DNA of 64,000 nucleotides, taken from assembly GCF_036226525.1 (NCBI RefSeq), contig NZ_CP108487.1, positions 8,370,001 to 8,434,000 of the forward strand. Reading direction: 5' to 3'. A model generated the notes under the pieces. The model saw only the letters and a program-made list of their open reading frames with translations. It ran no database searches and had not been told where the DNA came from. Position 1 is the first letter of the stretch. The number at the start of each line of letters is the position of its first letter. Below are positions 39,524-50,223 of the stretch, in pieces. Made by a program: the position numbers and the translations under genes. This stretch comes from Kribbella sp. NBC_01245 (GTDB lineage Bacteria; Actinomycetota; Actinomycetes; Propionibacteriales; Kribbellaceae).

Positions 39524-40729
39524 ATGACCATCCCAGCCGCCCGTCGCACGGTTTATCTCGACCATGCCGCGACGACGCCGATGCTGCCGGCCGCCATCGA
39601 GGCGATGACCTCGTTGCTCGGCCGCACCGGCAACCCCTCCTCTTCGCACGGATCAGGTCGCGTCGGCCGGCGTACGGTCGAGGAGGCGCGCGAGGCGATC
39701 GCGGACGCGCTGAACGCCCGGCCGAGCGAGGTGGTGTTCACCTCGGGTGGCACCGAGTCCGACAACCTCGCCCTGAAGGGGTTGTGGTGGGCCCGGCTCG
39801 CCGAGGACCCCAAGCGCCGGCGGATCCTGCTGAGCGGGATCGAGCACCACGCCGTCCTCGACCCGGCGGTCTGGCTGGCCGAGCATGAGGGCGCCGAGCT
39901 CGAGTGGCTTTCGGTGGACGAGTTCGGCCGGGTCCGGCCGGAGGCGGTTCAGGCCGCCATCGAGAGTGATCCCGGCAGCGTCTCGTTCGTCACGCTGATG
40001 CTCGCGAACAACGAGGTCGGCACGCTTCAGCCGGTCGAGCAGGTGGCGGCGATGGCCGCGGCCCACGGCATTCCCGTGCACACCGACGCGGTTCAGGCCG
40101 TCGGGCAGGTGCCGGTGGACTTCGCCGGTCTCGGCGTGGACGCGATGACCGTGTCCGCGCACAAGGTGGGCGGCCCGTTCGGCATCGGTGCGCTGGTGGT
40201 CCGGCGGGAGACGAAGCTGGTGCCGATCCTGCACGGCGGCGGCCAGGAGCGCGACGTACGGTCCGGCACCCTGGACGCCCCCGCCGCGGCGGCCTTCGCG
40301 ATCGCGCTCGAGCACGCCGTCGCGCACCAGCAGGGCGAGGCCGACCGTCTCCGTGGGCTGCGCGACGAGTTGATCGAGGGCGTGCTGAAGGCCGTGCCGC
40401 AGGCGCTGCTCTCGGGCGATCCGGTCGACCGTTTGCCCAATAACGCACACTTATCCTTCAGCGGCTGCGAAGGTGATTCGCTGCTGATGCTGCTCGACGC
40501 CCGCGGTATCGAGTGCTCGACCGGTTCCGCCTGCAACGCGGGTGTCGCCGAGCCGAGCCACGTGCTGCTCGCGATGGGGTACGACGACCAGCGGGCGCGC
40601 GGGTCGCTCCGGTTCACACTGGGGCACACGACCGAGCAGGCGGATGTCGATGCCGTGCTGGAACACATCGGGCCGGTGGTGGAGCGTGCGCTCTCCGCGG
40701 GTCTGCAGAACATACGAAAGGTGAGCTGA
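39524..40729 (+). CDS. iscS: Cysteine desulfurase (IscS/NifS type)
   Basis: 401 residues. Removes sulfur from cysteine, supplying persulfide to MnmA and other acceptors; PLP enzyme. Motifs: YLDHAATTPMLPAAIEAMTS, VFTSGGTESDNLALKG, PLP-binding Lys in TVSAHKVGGPFGIGALVVRR and the catalytic Cys in ECSTGSACNAGVAEPSHVLL. The SSGSAC-type short loop is that of IscS/NifS-class enzymes. mnmA starts three bases downstream. The same pair occurs as Rv3025c-Rv3024c in M. tuberculosis, so its main partner is probably tRNA 2-thiolation. Confidence 0.95.
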   Translation: MTIPAARRTVYLDHAATTPMLPAAIEAMTSLLGRTGNPSSSHGSGRVGRRTVEEAREAIADALNARPSEVVFTSGGTESDNLALKGLWWARLAEDPKRRRILLSGIEHHAVLDPAVWLAEHEGAELEWLSVDEFGRVRPEAVQAAIESDPGSVSFVTLMLANNEVGTLQPVEQVAAMAAAHGIPVHTDAVQAVGQVPVDFAGLGVDAMTVSAHKVGGPFGIGALVVRRETKLVPILHGGGQERDVRSGTLDAPAAAAFAIALEHAVAHQQGEADRLRGLRDELIEGVLKAVPQALLSGDPVDRLPNNAHLSFSGCEGDSLLMLLDARGIECSTGSACNAGVAEPSHVLLAMGYDDQRARGSLRFTLGHTTEQADVDAVLEHIGPVVERALSAGLQNIRKVS

Positions 40730-40732
40730 CAA

Positions 40733-41824
40733 ATGCGGGTACTCGCCGCCATGTCGGGTGGGGTCGATTCGGCCGTCGCCGCGGCGCGGATGGCCGAAGC
40801 CGGGCACGAGGTGGTCGGGGTGCACCTGGCCCTCTCACGCAACCCGCAGTCCTACCGCAGTGGGGCGCGCGGATGCTGCACGCTGGAGGACTCCCGCGAT
40901 GCGCGGCGGGCCGCCGACGTGATCGGCATCCCGTTCTACGTCTGGGACCTGGCCGAGCGCTTCCACGAGGATGTCGTACAGAACTTCGTCGACGAGTACG
41001 CCGCCGGCCGGACGCCGAACCCGTGTCTGCGCTGCAACGAGAAGGTCAAGTTCAGCGCGGTGCTGGACCGGGCCATCGCGCTCGACTTCGACGCCGTCGT
41101 CACCGGGCACTACGCGCAGATCGTCGAGACCTCTGCCGGGCGTGAGCTGCACCGGGCCGTGGACCACGGCAAGGACCAGTCGTACGTGCTCGGCGTGCTG
41201 ACCCAGGAGCAGCTCTCGCGGGCGTTCTTCCCGCTGGGCGATACGCCGAAGTCCGAGGTGCGGGCCGAGGCCGAGCGTCGTGGTCTGGCCGTCGCGGACA
41301 AGCCGGACAGCCACGACATCTGCTTCGTTGCCGATGGCAACACTCCGGACTTCCTCAGCGAGCGCCTCGGGGCGAACCCGGGCGACATCGTCGACTCCAC
41401 CGGCGCGAAGCTCGGCGAGCACGAAGGCACCCACCGGTACACGGTCGGCCAGCGCAAGGGGCTGCGGATCGGCACGCCTGCCGCCGATGGCAAGCCGCGA
41501 TTCGTGCTCGATATCTCTCCAGTGGATCGGACTGTCACGGTCGGCTCGCGGGAGGAGCTCGCCGTACGGCGCCTCTCCGCCTCCCAGCCGCGCTGGTGTG
41601 GCCCGGTGCCCGAGTCGACGATCAGCTGCCGCGCGCAGCTTCGCGCTCACGGTGACGAGGTCGCGGTGACGGCCCGGCTGGACGGCGACAAGGTGCTGGT
41701 CGACTTCGACGAGCCGGCCGACGCGGTCGCGCCCGGTCAGGCGGTCGTGCTGTACGACGGCACCCGGGTGATCGGGTCCGCCACCATCGACACGGTCGAG
41801 CGCGCCAGCCAGCAGCCGGTATGA
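40733..41824 (+). CDS. mnmA: tRNA-specific 2-thiouridylase MnmA
   Basis: 363 residues, normal length. Adds sulfur at U34 of Lys, Glu and Gln tRNAs using ATP. The N-terminal P-loop is [18 protein letters not shown]. The two catalytic Cys residues lie in [15 protein letters not shown] and [17 protein letters not shown]. The C-terminal beta-barrel (about 205-360) includes [17 protein letters not shown]. The gene is coupled to the desulfurase upstream and overlaps the MetE-like gene by four bases. Confidence 0.96.
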   Translation: MRVLAAMSGGVDSAVAAARMAEAGHEVVGVHLALSRNPQSYRSGARGCCTLEDSRDARRAADVIGIPFYVWDLAERFHEDVVQNFVDEYAAGRTPNPCLRCNEKVKFSAVLDRAIALDFDAVVTGHYAQIVETSAGRELHRAVDHGKDQSYVLGVLTQEQLSRAFFPLGDTPKSEVRAEAERRGLAVADKPDSHDICFVADGNTPDFLSERLGANPGDIVDSTGAKLGEHEGTHRYTVGQRKGLRIGTPAADGKPRFVLDISPVDRTVTVGSREELAVRRLSASQPRWCGPVPESTISCRAQLRAHGDEVAVTARLDGDKVLVDFDEPADAVAPGQAVVLYDGTRVIGSATIDTVERASQQPV

Positions 41825-42825
41825 CAGGCCCATTCGGCGCCGCTCCCACCACGGGCCTCGGCTCGTTGCCGGGGGAGGACCTGCGCGAGTGGACCAAGTT
41901 CGTGCTCGAGGGTTTGTCGATCCCGTTCCTGCCGGAACTGCCCGCACGTCCGTACGGCGACATGGTCAGCCGGGCGGTCGCCGTACTGGCCGAGCTCACG
42001 GTTGACCTGCAGCCTGCCGGTTGGCGTTTGACCGGCGGCAGCGGTACGACGGGCAGCCTCGACCAGCGCCGGGCGAAATCCCTGCTGAACCAGGATCTCG
42101 ACACCCTGGAGGAACAGGCCGACGGATATGCCGGGCCGTTCAAGATCCAGGTCGTCGGACCGTGGACGCTGGCCGCGATGATCGAGCGGCCGCGTGGCGA
42201 CAAGGCGCTCGCGGACCATGGCGCCCGGCGCGATCTCGCCGAGGCGCTTGCGTATGGGGTCGAGCAGCACGTCGCCGAGGTGCGTAAGCGTGTACCGGGC
42301 GCGGACTTGGTCGTGCAGTTTGACGAGCCGGCGCTGCCCGCCGTACTGGCTGGTGCCATCCCGACGGCCAGTGGGTGGGGCAAACACCGCAGCGTTGACG
42401 GGCCGGGCGCGGTCGAACTGCTGAGTCGTCCGATCGAGGCGGCCGGTCCGGCGCACACGCTGGTCCATTGCTGTGCCGCGAACCCGCCGATCGAGGTCTT
42501 CCGCAAGTCCGGCGCCGAGGGCGTCGCGATCGACCTCGCCTTGGTCAACGACGCCGGATGGGATCGCGTCGCCGAAGCGATCGAGGCCGGCACCATCCTG
42601 TACGCCGGGGTGCTCCCGACGTCCGGCCCGATCCCGCATCCGGAACAACCCGCGGACGCCCTCGCCCAACGCTGGCACCGCCTCGGCCTCCCGGTCTCGC
42701 GCCTCGCCGACGTCGTCATCACCCCCGCCTGCGGCCTATCCGGCGATTCCCCCACCGACGCCCGCACCCGCCTGGAAACCCTGCGCCGGATCGCGGACGT
42801 ACTCGGGGAGAAGTCCCAGGCCTAA
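41821..42825 (+). CDS. MetE C-terminal-domain-like protein (Rv3015c type)
   Basis: 334 residues, half of a full MetE. It resembles the zinc-bearing C-terminal barrel of cobalamin-independent methionine synthase: [14 protein letters not shown] at the N-terminus, [37 protein letters not shown], the possible ligand segment [14 protein letters not shown] and [17 protein letters not shown]. The standalone form next to mnmA and ligA matches Rv3015c. Whether it synthesises methionine is not established. It is coupled to mnmA (ATGA) and its stop overlaps the end of the convergent flavin reductase gene. Confidence 0.85.
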   Translation: MTGPFGAAPTTGLGSLPGEDLREWTKFVLEGLSIPFLPELPARPYGDMVSRAVAVLAELTVDLQPAGWRLTGGSGTTGSLDQRRAKSLLNQDLDTLEEQADGYAGPFKIQVVGPWTLAAMIERPRGDKALADHGARRDLAEALAYGVEQHVAEVRKRVPGADLVVQFDEPALPAVLAGAIPTASGWGKHRSVDGPGAVELLSRPIEAAGPAHTLVHCCAANPPIEVFRKSGAEGVAIDLALVNDAGWDRVAEAIEAGTILYAGVLPTSGPIPHPEQPADALAQRWHRLGLPVSRLADVVITPACGLSGDSPTDARTRLETLRRIADVLGEKSQA

Positions 42826-43445
42826 GGCGTCAAGGCCGGCATCTCCCAGCCGCGGGCGAGTGCGGACGGGTGGACCAGGCTGCCGCCGGCGAAGAACTCG
42901 GTGAATTTCATGATCAGCGGGTCCCACCTGAGCGGATCGATGTAGTGATCCGTCAACGGCATCACCAGCTCCTCGTCGACGTGGGTGCGCAGGATGTCGA
43001 CCTCGAGCGTACGCAGATTGCCCTCGCCGATCTGGTGGATGGCCCGGACGCGGCCCTCCATCCGGATCGGGCTCTCGTACACGCCCTGAACTCCGACGAC
43101 GTCACTGTCCACCGGCGTCAACCCGGCGGCCGCGAACTTGTCCGGCTCGAAGGTGTAGCCGCGCTTCAGCTTGCGCTCCGGTATCTCCCGCGACCCCGTC
43201 AGCAGCGCGATCCGGTCCACCGCGGACACCATCGACGCGTCGGTCAAATTGAGCACACACTCCGGCCGCTCGACCAGATTCCGCACGGTCTGCGACGAAA
43301 GACTCATGCCCAGCACCGCCGTCCGATCCAACCACCACGCCGACGACATGGGCGCCAGATTCGTACTCCCATCAGGGCTGGCCGAGCTGACCAACAGCAC
43401 CGGAGTACCGAAGTACAACGCCTTGAGATCCACCACGCGCTTCAT
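42822..43445 (-). CDS. Flavin reductase-like FMN-binding split-barrel protein
   Basis: 207 residues. The N-terminal segment VVDLKALYFGTPVLLVSSAS, followed by NLAPMSSAWWLDRTAVLGMS and LVERPECVLNLTDASM, is the pattern of flavin-reductase-like proteins that bind FMN. The C-terminal part (HIDxxLRWDPLIMKF-like, with DHYIDPLRWDPLIMK) is a conserved extension in this subgroup. Probably reduces flavin or a small substrate with NAD(P)H. It is convergent with the MetE-like gene, with stop codons overlapping. Not obviously linked to its neighbours. Confidence 0.85.
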   Translation of the reverse strand: MKRVVDLKALYFGTPVLLVSSASPDGSTNLAPMSSAWWLDRTAVLGMSLSSQTVRNLVERPECVLNLTDASMVSAVDRIALLTGSREIPERKLKRGYTFEPDKFAAAGLTPVDSDVVGVQGVYESPIRMEGRVRAIHQIGEGNLRTLEVDILRTHVDEELVMPLTDHYIDPLRWDPLIMKFTEFFAGGSLVHPSALARGWEMPALTP

Positions 43446-43688
43446 CGATCACCTTTCGTCCGTACAGGTCACCGATAGAACGCCCACCCGCCCGACCATG
43501 TGAGCCCACGCTCCACGTCCGCCGTCCTTCAGCCGCGGGTGGTCCCGACATGACGTGCCCGCTCCCGGGATTTGAGCACGAGTGGACGCGTCAGCCGTGA
43601 TCGCTCGCGGATGGTTCAAAGGTGACCACTGGCGGCAGACGCCGTACTTGTGGGCGTGGGATGGGTGTGGTGGCGGTAGGTTTTGGCT
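43446..43688. other. Gap between flavin reductase and the TnpB element
   Basis: No gene or strong hairpin is seen in these 243 bases. Before the element inserted, this stretch was probably directly upstream of ligA and may hold its displaced promoter. The first 20 or so bases next to the element (minus strand) would be the guide of the element's omega-RNA. Confidence 0.35.
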
Positions 43689-43829
43689 TTGACGTCCTCC
43701 CCTGCTTGGGGGGCGGGGGATTCCAGCCCACTACGCGGAGGTAGCGAGATGAGGTTCACGCTTCAACGGCACAGACCTCGTGCCTCGGCGTGCGGTCACG
43801 GCCCGTCCGGCCGCGATGTTCCTAGCTGC
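43689..43829 (-). ncRNA. Predicted omega-RNA (reRNA) of the TnpB element
   Basis: By analogy with characterised TnpB systems, the guide RNA scaffold spans the 3' end of tnpB and the right end of the element. Here that is the conserved block GAACCTCATCTCGCTACC through GGAATCCCCCGCC to GACGTCAA, shared with the relic. The end TCAA is where the scaffold should stop and the guide begin, so the guide is the sequence just below 43689 read on the minus strand. The 5' boundary given is approximate. Confidence 0.55.
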
Positions 43830-44906
43830 ATTCACATCAGCGTGCGCGGTGTGCCCGCAGGCGAGGCATCGGAACACCGCTTGGCTCTCGCGGTTCTCCG
43901 ACGCGCAATGCCCGCACTCTGCGCACGTCTGACTCGTAAACCTTGGGTTGACCCTCTCGACCCGGCCCGGCGCCTTGTGTTCAAGACGCTGGACCAGCAG
44001 TCCCCAGCCGTTGGCGAGGATGCCCCGGTTCAGCCCGGCCTTCTGCCGGACGTTGCGGCCCGGCTGCTCGATGGTGCTGCGAGCCGAACGGGTCATGTTC
44101 GCGATCTTGAGGTCCTCGACCCCGATCACGTCGAACCGGCGGGCCAGGGCGGTGCTGATCTTCTCGACCCAATCCTTGCGCCGAGCCGTCTCCCGAGCCT
44201 TGATCTGGGCGATCGCCACCTTCAACCGGGTGCGCCGGTTCGACCCGCGCCGGCACCGCGCGAACTGCTGTTGCAGCCGCTTCAACCGGGCCTGTTCGGT
44301 AGCGCGCAGCCCCGGGCACATGAGCAGCACGCCGGTGGACAGTGCTGCCGACACGGCAACACCCCGGTCCATGCCGACCACCTCGCCCGTTCCGGGTGCC
44401 GGGATCGGGTCGGGGATGGTGGCGAAGGCGATGTGCCACCGGCCTATCCGGTCGCGGGTGATCCGGTACGACTTCGCGTCGGGTATCTGCCGGGACCAGC
44501 GGAACTTGATCCAGCTGGCTTTCGGCACCAGCACCCGGCCCCATTTACGGTTCAACCGTTCCACTCGTTGGGCTTGTGGCCCGACGATGCGGAATCCCTC
44601 GTGCCGGCCGGCGCTGCGCCACGTCGGCCTGGAGTGAGTGCCGCCCCAGTAGTTCCGCCAGGCTTGGTCGAGGTCGCGCAGTGCTTGTTGTTGTACCGTC
44701 TGCGACCCGGCCGCCAGCCACGGTTCCGCCGCGCGGGCCTCGGTCAGTTGCGCTGCCTGGGCCACGTACCCGGGGGTGGGCGGCCGCCCTGGTCGCCACA
44801 TCAGCCGTTGTTCCAGTCCGAGGTTCCACATGTACCGGGCGTGCGCACAGTGTCCCAGCAGCGCGGTCTCCTGCGCGGGGGTTGGGACAAGCCGGTACCT
44901 GGACAT
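43731..44906 (-). CDS. tnpB: RNA-guided nuclease TnpB
   Basis: 391 residues from ATG 44906, giving the usual N-terminus (MSRYRLVPTPAQETALLGHC). The RuvC-like triad appears intact: Asp in VVGMDRGVAVSAALSTG (about 185), Glu in FDVIGVEDLKIANMTRSA (about 265) and Asp in TAHADVNAARNIAAG (about 360). The zinc finger between the last two has SQTCAECGHCASEN and FRCLACGHTAH. On sequence the nuclease should be active; it would cut DNA matching its omega-RNA guide next to a target-adjacent motif, helping retain the element. It lies on the strand opposite to ligA and has no tnpA partner. Confidence 0.93.
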   Translation of the reverse strand: MSRYRLVPTPAQETALLGHCAHARYMWNLGLEQRLMWRPGRPPTPGYVAQAAQLTEARAAEPWLAAGSQTVQQQALRDLDQAWRNYWGGTHSRPTWRSAGRHEGFRIVGPQAQRVERLNRKWGRVLVPKASWIKFRWSRQIPDAKSYRITRDRIGRWHIAFATIPDPIPAPGTGEVVGMDRGVAVSAALSTGVLLMCPGLRATEQARLKRLQQQFARCRRGSNRRTRLKVAIAQIKARETARRKDWVEKISTALARRFDVIGVEDLKIANMTRSARSTIEQPGRNVRQKAGLNRGILANGWGLLVQRLEHKAPGRVERVNPRFTSQTCAECGHCASENRESQAVFRCLACGHTAHADVNAARNIAAGRAVTARRGTRSVPLKREPHLATSA

Positions 44907-44944
44907 GCCACTAATGGTGGCGGCTGCCACCGACACTTTTCTGA

Positions 44945-47134
<2,190 letters not shown>

Positions 47135-47237
47135 ACTGCGCCCAAATCGTTGACGGAACTCGTGGGATCCACCGGCCACGCTGATCCGTCGGACTGTTAG
47201 TTTCGACCCGACCAGTGGTTTTTTTGAAGGAGCGCAT

Positions 47238-48632
47238 ATGACGACGCCGCCGCAGGGGCCGTGGGGTCCTGGGCAGCCGGGGGGACAACCGGGAGGACAG
47301 CCGGGTCAGGGTGGCTGGGGACAGCAGCCCGGCCAGCCGCCTCAGGGTCAGCCCGGACAGACGCCTCAAGGCGGTGGCTGGGGCGGTCAGCAGCCCCCGG
47401 CACAGGGCGGCGGCTGGGGCCAGCAGCCAGGTCAGCAGCCGGGCCAACAGCCCGGCCAGACGCCGGGTTACGGCGGCTACAGCCAGCAGCCGTGGGGCCA
47501 GCAGGGTCAGCAGCCGGGCGGTCAGTCCGGCTGGCAGCAGCAGCACAGCCAGCAGCCGTGGTCGCCGGGCGGTCAGCCGCCGAGTGGTGGCGGCAACAAG
47601 AACCTGTTCATCATCGGTGGCGCTGTCGCCGGTGTGCTGGTCATCGCGCTGATCATCTTCGGCGTGATCAAGCTGACCGGTGGTGAGGAGCCGACCAGCA
47701 ACCCGACCCCCGGCCCGACCGCGACCGACCCGTCCGCGAACCCGACCACGGATCCGAGTGGCGACCCGAGCACCCAGCCGAGTGGGCAGCCGAGCGGCCA
47801 GCCCACCGGCCAGCCGCTGGGCAATGCGACCGGCCAGGCCAAGAACGCGACCGACAAGCTGACGGCCGCCGGCTACGAGTGCAGCGACCTGTTCAACGGG
47901 CCGCAGGGCGCTCACCGCGGCTGCTTCAATTTCGCCGGTACGACGGAGGCCGAGGTCCGCTTCCAGTTCCAGCCCGACGGCGTGATCATGGGTGTGAGCA
48001 TGCGCACCTATGACCGCGAGAACGTCAACAACGGAGCGAAGGCCTTCGACACCGCGCTCAACGGTCTCGCGGCCGAGGCCTTCGGCGCCGACCTGCAGAA
48101 GGTCCGGGCGGCCGTCGCCTCCGGGCAGAAGTCGGCCGACGTCGAGATCGGCTGGGGTGACCTCAGCCTCTCCAACAGTGGCGACAGCTTGCGGCTGCGT
48201 GGCCACAAGGACGGCACCGACGAGCTGCAGATCCCGAAGAAGCAGCTCGAGACCAGCGAGGCCGATCTGCAGGCCGCGCTGAAGGGCAAGGGCTACGAGT
48301 GCACCTCGTCGTGCAGCAAGAGCTTCGGCGACTACGGCCGGCAGCGGATCTACACCTACGCCTCTCAGGGCAGCAACATCCGCACGCTGGACCTCAGCGT
48401 CAGCGGTGACACCGCGCAGACCAAGGCGGCCTTCCCGGCCGTGCAGGCTGACGCGTTCGCGGCGGCGAAGGGTGCCGACCTGGGTGCCATCCAGGCCTGG
48501 GTCAAGGCCCACAGCGACGGCAAGAGCCACGTCGCCTACGTGAACGGCTGGCGGGTCGAGCTGCTGAACCGGGACCGCGGCGAGTCCCTCTCCATCGACC
48601 TCAACATCGACAACGAGTCGTACTACACCTGA
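47238..48632 (+). CDS. Membrane-anchored protein with duplicated extracellular domain
   Basis: 464 residues; GGAG six bases before the ATG. Residues 1-115 are a Gly/Gln/Pro-rich cytosolic region (repeats such as GQQPGQQPGQ). One membrane helix (LFIIGGAVAGVLVIALIIFG, about 119-140) leads to a Thr/Pro/Ser linker and an extracellular part of about 260 residues. That part appears to be two copies of one domain: each begins with a Gly-Tyr-Glu-Cys motif (AAGYECSDLF; GKGYECTSSC), has a second Cys and contains the matching segment FGADLQKVRAAVASG or KGADLGAIQAWVKAH before a final strand (DSLRLRG; ESLSIDL). No known family was recognised. It is coupled to a small membrane protein gene downstream (TGATG). 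Confidence 0.85.
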   Translation: MTTPPQGPWGPGQPGGQPGGQPGQGGWGQQPGQPPQGQPGQTPQGGGWGGQQPPAQGGGWGQQPGQQPGQQPGQTPGYGGYSQQPWGQQGQQPGGQSGWQQQHSQQPWSPGGQPPSGGGNKNLFIIGGAVAGVLVIALIIFGVIKLTGGEEPTSNPTPGPTATDPSANPTTDPSGDPSTQPSGQPSGQPTGQPLGNATGQAKNATDKLTAAGYECSDLFNGPQGAHRGCFNFAGTTEAEVRFQFQPDGVIMGVSMRTYDRENVNNGAKAFDTALNGLAAEAFGADLQKVRAAVASGQKSADVEIGWGDLSLSNSGDSLRLRGHKDGTDELQIPKKQLETSEADLQAALKGKGYECTSSCSKSFGDYGRQRIYTYASQGSNIRTLDLSVSGDTAQTKAAFPAVQADAFAAAKGADLGAIQAWVKAHSDGKSHVAYVNGWRVELLNRDRGESLSIDLNIDNESYYT

Positions 48633-48865
48633 TGAGCGACAACGGCGAGCTCCAGCCGCCTCAAGAGCAGCCGGGCCTAGTGGCCCGGCCGCCTGAGGAG
48701 GCGGCTGGGCGCGTCGCTAACGGTGGGCCGTGGGGGCCGACGGATTTCGAACTGCCGGACCCCCGCGGCGACCAGTTCCCGGTCTTGATGGTCTCGGTGG
48801 TCGGCGGCCTGGTGCTGGTCCTACTGGTGGGCGTGCTGACGATCTTCTACTTCAACCTCACCTGA
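48632..48865 (+). CDS. Small single-helix membrane protein
   Basis: 77 residues. The acidic, Pro/Gln-rich N-terminus (MSDNGELQPPQEQPGLVARP) is followed by one C-terminal membrane helix (FPVLMVSVVGGLVLVLLVGV) ending in FYFNLT, a tail-anchored topology. The ATG overlaps the stop of the duplicated-domain gene, so the two proteins are made together and may interact. Function unknown. Confidence 0.75.
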   Translation: MSDNGELQPPQEQPGLVARPPEEAAGRVANGGPWGPTDFELPDPRGDQFPVLMVSVVGGLVLVLLVGVLTIFYFNLT

Positions 48866-48891
48866 AAGCTGAAAGACCGAAAACCGAACGG

Positions 48892-49560
48892 TCAGCCGAT
48901 GCCGGAGCGGATCGCGACGGCGAGGCTAGCCAGGTAGCTCAACCGAGCCACCTCGGACCCGAGGAACTCCGGTCCACCCCGACGCCCGATCACCAGGATC
49001 CGGCGATCCGAGTCCAGCGGTGCCGCAACCAGCACGGATTCGGCCAGTCCCTGGCCTTCCGGGGCCGACAAGGCGGTCGCCCGCTCCATCGGCAGCCACT
49101 TCTCGGCGATCTCCTTGCCGAACTGCGGCGTCGCACTCGTCTCGAGCGCGACCTTGACCTCACTGCCGGTGCCGTCGATCAAGGCGGCCCAGTCGGCATG
49201 GAGCACCGCGGGCGCCTGCTCGACCAGGATGTCGATCGCCTCGGCCGGAGCGGACGTCATCTGCTCAACGGCCTCGAGGTCCATGTGCAGCCCGCCACCG
49301 GCGCCGTACCTGGAGAACCAGATCACCTCGACGTCGGGCACGCTGTTACACGCGGAGACGAGGCGGTCGGGCAGCACGCCGGGCGGCAGATCGACGACGA
49401 CATCGTCGACGGCCGTAGCGTTCTCGCGGCGGTGCTCGACGATCTCGATCGCATGAATGTCGGCACCAACCTCGCCAAGAGCGGAAGCCACGGTGCCGAG
49501 CGAACCGGGGCGGTCGGGAAGGATTACACGCAGCAGGAACACCGACCGATCATCTCCCAC
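48892..49560 (-). CDS. ACT-domain protein (Rv3013-like)
   Basis: 222 residues from GTG 49560; an in-frame TTG at 49596 is an alternative with no ribosome site. An ACT domain (about 5-75) is evident: SVFLLRVILPDRPGSLGTVA, then GADIHAIEIVEHRREN. ACT domains usually bind amino acids. The C-terminal part (APAVLHADWAALIDGTGSEV; LAESVLVAAPLDSDRRILVI) resembles a GAF-like sensor segment. The position between ligA and gatC matches Rv3013. Its ligand and partner are unknown. It is transcribed opposite to both neighbours. Confidence 0.82.
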   Translation of the reverse strand: MGDDRSVFLLRVILPDRPGSLGTVASALGEVGADIHAIEIVEHRRENATAVDDVVVDLPPGVLPDRLVSACNSVPDVEVIWFSRYGAGGGLHMDLEAVEQMTSAPAEAIDILVEQAPAVLHADWAALIDGTGSEVKVALETSATPQFGKEIAEKWLPMERATALSAPEGQGLAESVLVAAPLDSDRRILVIGRRGGPEFLGSEVARLSYLASLAVAIRSGIG

Positions 49561-49691
49561 CGAAAAACCCCGCGCGTTACGCCCTGTCGCGGCCAATGTT
49601 ACAGAGCGGGACCCGTTTCCGCGCAGTCGCTCTCATCAGGTGGTCAAATTCGCGCCATCCCAGGCGGGGGAAAAGTAGTCGTCGACGACTG

Positions 49692-49852
49692 GTGGCCTGC
49701 GTCAGAGGCTCGTGCCCCAGCTCCGGCGCCCAGGCACGCACCTCGCGGCGTTGTCGTCGGGTCACAATCGAAAAAGATTGCTCCCCTCCTCCGCCTTGCG
49801 ATGCACGCACCTGAACACCGGAGCTGGGGCACGAGCCTCTGACGCAGGCCAC
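49692..49852. repeat. 161-bp element with 35-bp perfect inverted ends
   Basis: Arms at 49692-49726 and 49818-49852 are exact reverse complements over 35 bases (left arm begins GTGGCCTGCGTCAGAGGCTC). The 91-base centre has GCACGCACCT twice as a direct repeat and a small CAATC/GATTG hairpin. No frame inside encodes a plausible protein and no convincing target duplication is visible. It lies in the divergent gap between the ACT gene and gatC (49561-49923), which otherwise shows nothing. It could be a MITE-like element or a palindromic regulatory structure. Confidence 0.85.
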
Positions 49853-49923
49853 TAGGATGAACCGGTCCGCACTCACTACCGGCGGGCCGTCAAGCTTCGC
49901 GTTTCGACCATTGGACCATCTCC

Positions 49924-50223
49924 ATGTCATCGATTACCCGTGACGAGGTCGCGCACCTCGCGCGCCTGGCGCGGATCGAGCTCACCGATGACGAGCTCGA
50001 CCACCTCGCTCCGCAACTCGATCTGATCATCGGCTGGGTCGCGCACGTCAGCGACGCGGCGGCCGGCGACATCCGGCCGACCTCGCATGCGCTGCCGCTG
50101 ACCAACGTGATGCGCGCGGACGTCAACGTTCCGTGCCTCACCCCCGAGCAGGCGCTCTCCGGCGCGCCCGCCGCCGAGGACCAGCGCTTCCGGGTGCCGC
50201 GGATCCTGACCGAGGAGGCGTGA
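49924..50223 (+). CDS. gatC: Aspartyl/glutamyl-tRNA amidotransferase subunit C
   Basis: 99 residues, normal. The small subunit that stabilises GatA-GatB. The family pattern is [20 protein letters not shown], with a later helix [15 protein letters not shown] and the C-terminal FRVPRIL. Its stop overlaps the gatA start (TGATG). The first gene of the gatCAB operon; any leader includes the region next to the 161-bp inverted-repeat element. Confidence 0.95.
   Translation: MSSITRDEVAHLARLARIELTDDELDHLAPQLDLIIGWVAHVSDAAAGDIRPTSHALPLTNVMRADVNVPCLTPEQALSGAPAAEDQRFRVPRILTEEA

Noticed and set aside
49692-49852. The 35-bp inverted repeat as an ordinary terminator
   Set aside because: The flanking genes are divergent, so no transcript ends here, and the 91-base centre is too large for an intrinsic terminator.
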